Part shown: one piece after another, positions 62,791-64,000 of the stretch
Position numbering within the stretch: the stretch's first letter is position 1
Layout: each line of letters begins with the position of its first letter
Assembly (NCBI GenBank): GCA_023458555.1
Contig: JAEWYS010000015.1
Coordinates: 62,001-126,000 of the forward strand
Length of the DNA stretch: 64,000 nucleotides
DNA from: Bacteroidota bacterium
GTDB taxonomy: Bacteria; Bacteroidota; Bacteroidia; Cytophagales; Cytophagaceae
Reading direction: 5' to 3'
The notes under the pieces: model-generated
The model's input: the letters and a program-made list of their open reading frames with translations, nothing else
Told to the model about the DNA's origin: nothing
The model's database searches: none
Position numbers and translations under genes: made by a program

Positions 62791-63015
62791 ATGAAAAGAG
62801 TCATCTTTAGCGTCATCTTCGCATTGTTTTTTGTAGCGGGAACTTCCACTCTTTCTTATGCTTCAGTAGAAAAAAATCAGATTCAGCATACTGAAAAAAA
62901 CTCCAAAGACAAGGGAAAGAAGAAAAAGAAAGCCTGCAAAGAAAGTAATGAAGCAGGAGAGAAGTCCTGCTGTAAAAAAGGAGAAGCTCAGAAGTCATGT
63001 GGCGGAAAACAATAA
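62791..63015 (+). CDS. Small exported Lys/Cys-rich protein
   Basis: 74 residues. A signal peptide (about 1-24, ending SYAS) is followed by a highly basic stretch (KDKGKKKKKA) and a Cys-rich tail with five Cys (CKESNEAGEKSCCKKGEAQKSC). The Cys pattern could bind metal or form disulfides. No family is recognised. A good terminator follows, which supports a real transcript. Confidence 0.6.
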   Translation: MKRVIFSVIFALFFVAGTSTLSYASVEKNQIQHTEKNSKDKGKKKKKACKESNEAGEKSCCKKGEAQKSCGGKQ

Positions 63016-63045
63016 CCGCTGCTTTCCTGTGAGCTTTTTTGAAGA

Positions 63046-63074
63046 GCCTTTCATTCTAAATGAAAGGCTTTTTT
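63046..63074 (+). terminator. Terminator after the Lys/Cys-rich protein
   Basis: A 10-bp stem GCCTTTCATT/AATGAAAGGC with a 3-nt loop and six T. Confidence 0.85.
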
Positions 63075-63121
63075 AGTACATTTACATTCCCCGAATCAAC
63101 GAATAAGTAATTATAGTATTT

Positions 63122-63916
63122 ATGCAGCAGTATCTGGATCTGATCAATCACATTTTGAAAGAAGGAGTACGCAAGGAAGATAGAACCGGAACCGGAACGA
63201 TAAGCGTATTCGGATATCAGATGCGTTTTGATCTCGAAAAGGGATTTCCTCTCGTAACAACGAAGAAGGTACATCTGCGAAGTATTATACATGAATTACT
63301 CTGGTTCCTGAAAGGGGATACCAATATAAAATACCTTAAGGAAAATAAGGTTTCTATCTGGGATGAATGGGCAGATGAAAACGGTGAGCTGGGACCTGTA
63401 TACGGATACCAGTGGCGTTCATGGCCGGATAGGGACGGGACATCAATTGACCAGATTGCACAGGTAATTGATCAGATTAAAAGAAATCCGGATTCCAGAC
63501 GATTGATTGTAAGTGCATGGAATGTGGCCGATGTTAACAAAATGGCTTTGCCGCCATGTCACGCGTTTTTCCAGTTTTACGTAGCCGAAGGCAGACTTTC
63601 CTGCCAGTTGTACCAGCGGAGCGCTGACGTGTTTTTGGGAGTTCCGTTCAACATTGCATCCTATGCATTGCTAACCATGATGGTAGCACAGGTGACTGGT
63701 TTGAAGCCCGGCGAATTTGTTCATAGCTTTGGGGATACCCATTTGTATCTGAATCATCTGGATCAGGCCAGGTTGCAGCTTAGCCGGGCCCCTAGATCAT
63801 TACCCCTAATGCGGATCAATCCGGCTGTCAAAAACATAGCTGATTTTGTCTATGAAGATTTTTCGCTGGAGCAATATGATCCGCATCCGCATATTCCCGC
63901 TCCGGTTGCTATCTAG
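63122..63916 (+). CDS. thyA: Thymidylate synthase
   Basis: 264 residues, the usual short form. The catalytic Cys146 lies in ALPPCHAFFQF. The folate and dUMP sites RTGTGT, GDTHLYLNHL and DPHPHIPAPVAI are intact. It makes dTMP from dUMP with methylene-tetrahydrofolate. No dihydrofolate reductase is seen in the remaining 84 bases. Confidence 0.97.
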   Translation: MQQYLDLINHILKEGVRKEDRTGTGTISVFGYQMRFDLEKGFPLVTTKKVHLRSIIHELLWFLKGDTNIKYLKENKVSIWDEWADENGELGPVYGYQWRSWPDRDGTSIDQIAQVIDQIKRNPDSRRLIVSAWNVADVNKMALPPCHAFFQFYVAEGRLSCQLYQRSADVFLGVPFNIASYALLTMMVAQVTGLKPGEFVHSFGDTHLYLNHLDQARLQLSRAPRSLPLMRINPAVKNIADFVYEDFSLEQYDPHPHIPAPVAI

Positions 63917-63978
63917 CAAATGGCAGAATTTTCGTTATTGATGATGTGGTGGCAAACTTCCGTTCATTAATTTGCCTT

Positions 63979-64000
63979 ATGATACTCAGACCGGTTACAT
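63979..64000 (+). CDS. Possible start of the next gene (partial)
   Basis: An ATG at 63979 opens MILRPVT at the window edge. The wording is like the first strand of a GNAT acetyltransferase, but seven codons cannot prove this. Confidence 0.2.

Noticed and set aside
1..64000. CRISPR arrays, rRNA genes, phage or insertion sequences
   Set aside because: No regularly spaced repeats, transposase, integrase or phage structural genes were found by reading both strands.

Overview
The window is about 64 kb of bacterial chromosome with a composition near 44% GC by eye. It looks like a member of the Bacteroidota, probably a Cytophagales-type organism. Evidence: three secreted proteins end in type IX secretion (T9SS) sorting domains; promoter-like boxes follow the Bacteroidota TTG-N20-TAnnTTTG pattern; several genes start with TTG or GTG; there are HmuY-type proteins, HU-like (CCDC81-type) SPOR proteins and a TolC-fused CzcA pump. 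No phage, insertion sequence, CRISPR array or rRNA operon was seen. One tRNA (Asp) is present.

Layout: 1-7.1 kb is a heavy-metal module: a small His-rich exported protein, a CzcA-type RND pump fused to its outer-membrane TolC factor, the adaptor lipoprotein, a truncated HMA-domain regulator at the left edge, and a divergent HMA lipoprotein. 7.1-12.3 kb is housekeeping and envelope: rsmG, an ECF-like sigma factor, a GT2 glycosyltransferase, tgt and an LptF/G-type permease. 12.3-16.1 kb holds two tandem membrane PAS proteins that lack any output domain. 16.8-24.7 kb holds two paralogous secreted M6 metalloproteases with T9SS tails, with two pirins and a small GNAT protein between them. 24.7-32 kb carries a GT4 glycosyltransferase, tRNA-Asp, accA, a metallo-beta-lactamase-fold (MBL) hydrolase, a patatin, tyrS and holA.

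32.1-41.4 kb is a dense co-directional envelope cluster: a 1009-residue TPR protein, an outer-membrane barrel, an HU-like/transmembrane/SPOR protein, TolQ/ExbB, TolR/ExbD and TonB-like proteins, then folC. 41.5-45 kb has a thioredoxin-reductase-like flavoprotein, small unknown proteins, a GreA-tail coiled-coil protein and a dipeptide epimerase. 45-48.4 kb has a SlyD-like isomerase and a partial histidine operon (hisH-hisA-hisF-hisIE). 48.6-53.2 kb has a thioesterase, a pseudouridine synthase, an EamA-like membrane protein, ftsH and a tail-anchored MBL protein.

53.5-60.6 kb is the most system-like locus: a candidate iron-box palindrome, a T9SS-exported HmuY-like protein, a DUF6607-like protein, a TonB receptor with FRAP/NPxL boxes and an intervening histidine typical of heme receptors, a second HmuY-like protein as a lipoprotein, and an MFS exporter. 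I read it as a heme or metallophore acquisition operon with two haemophore-like proteins using different export routes. The window ends with an aldo/keto reductase, a small outer-membrane barrel, a Lys/Cys-rich mini-protein and thyA.
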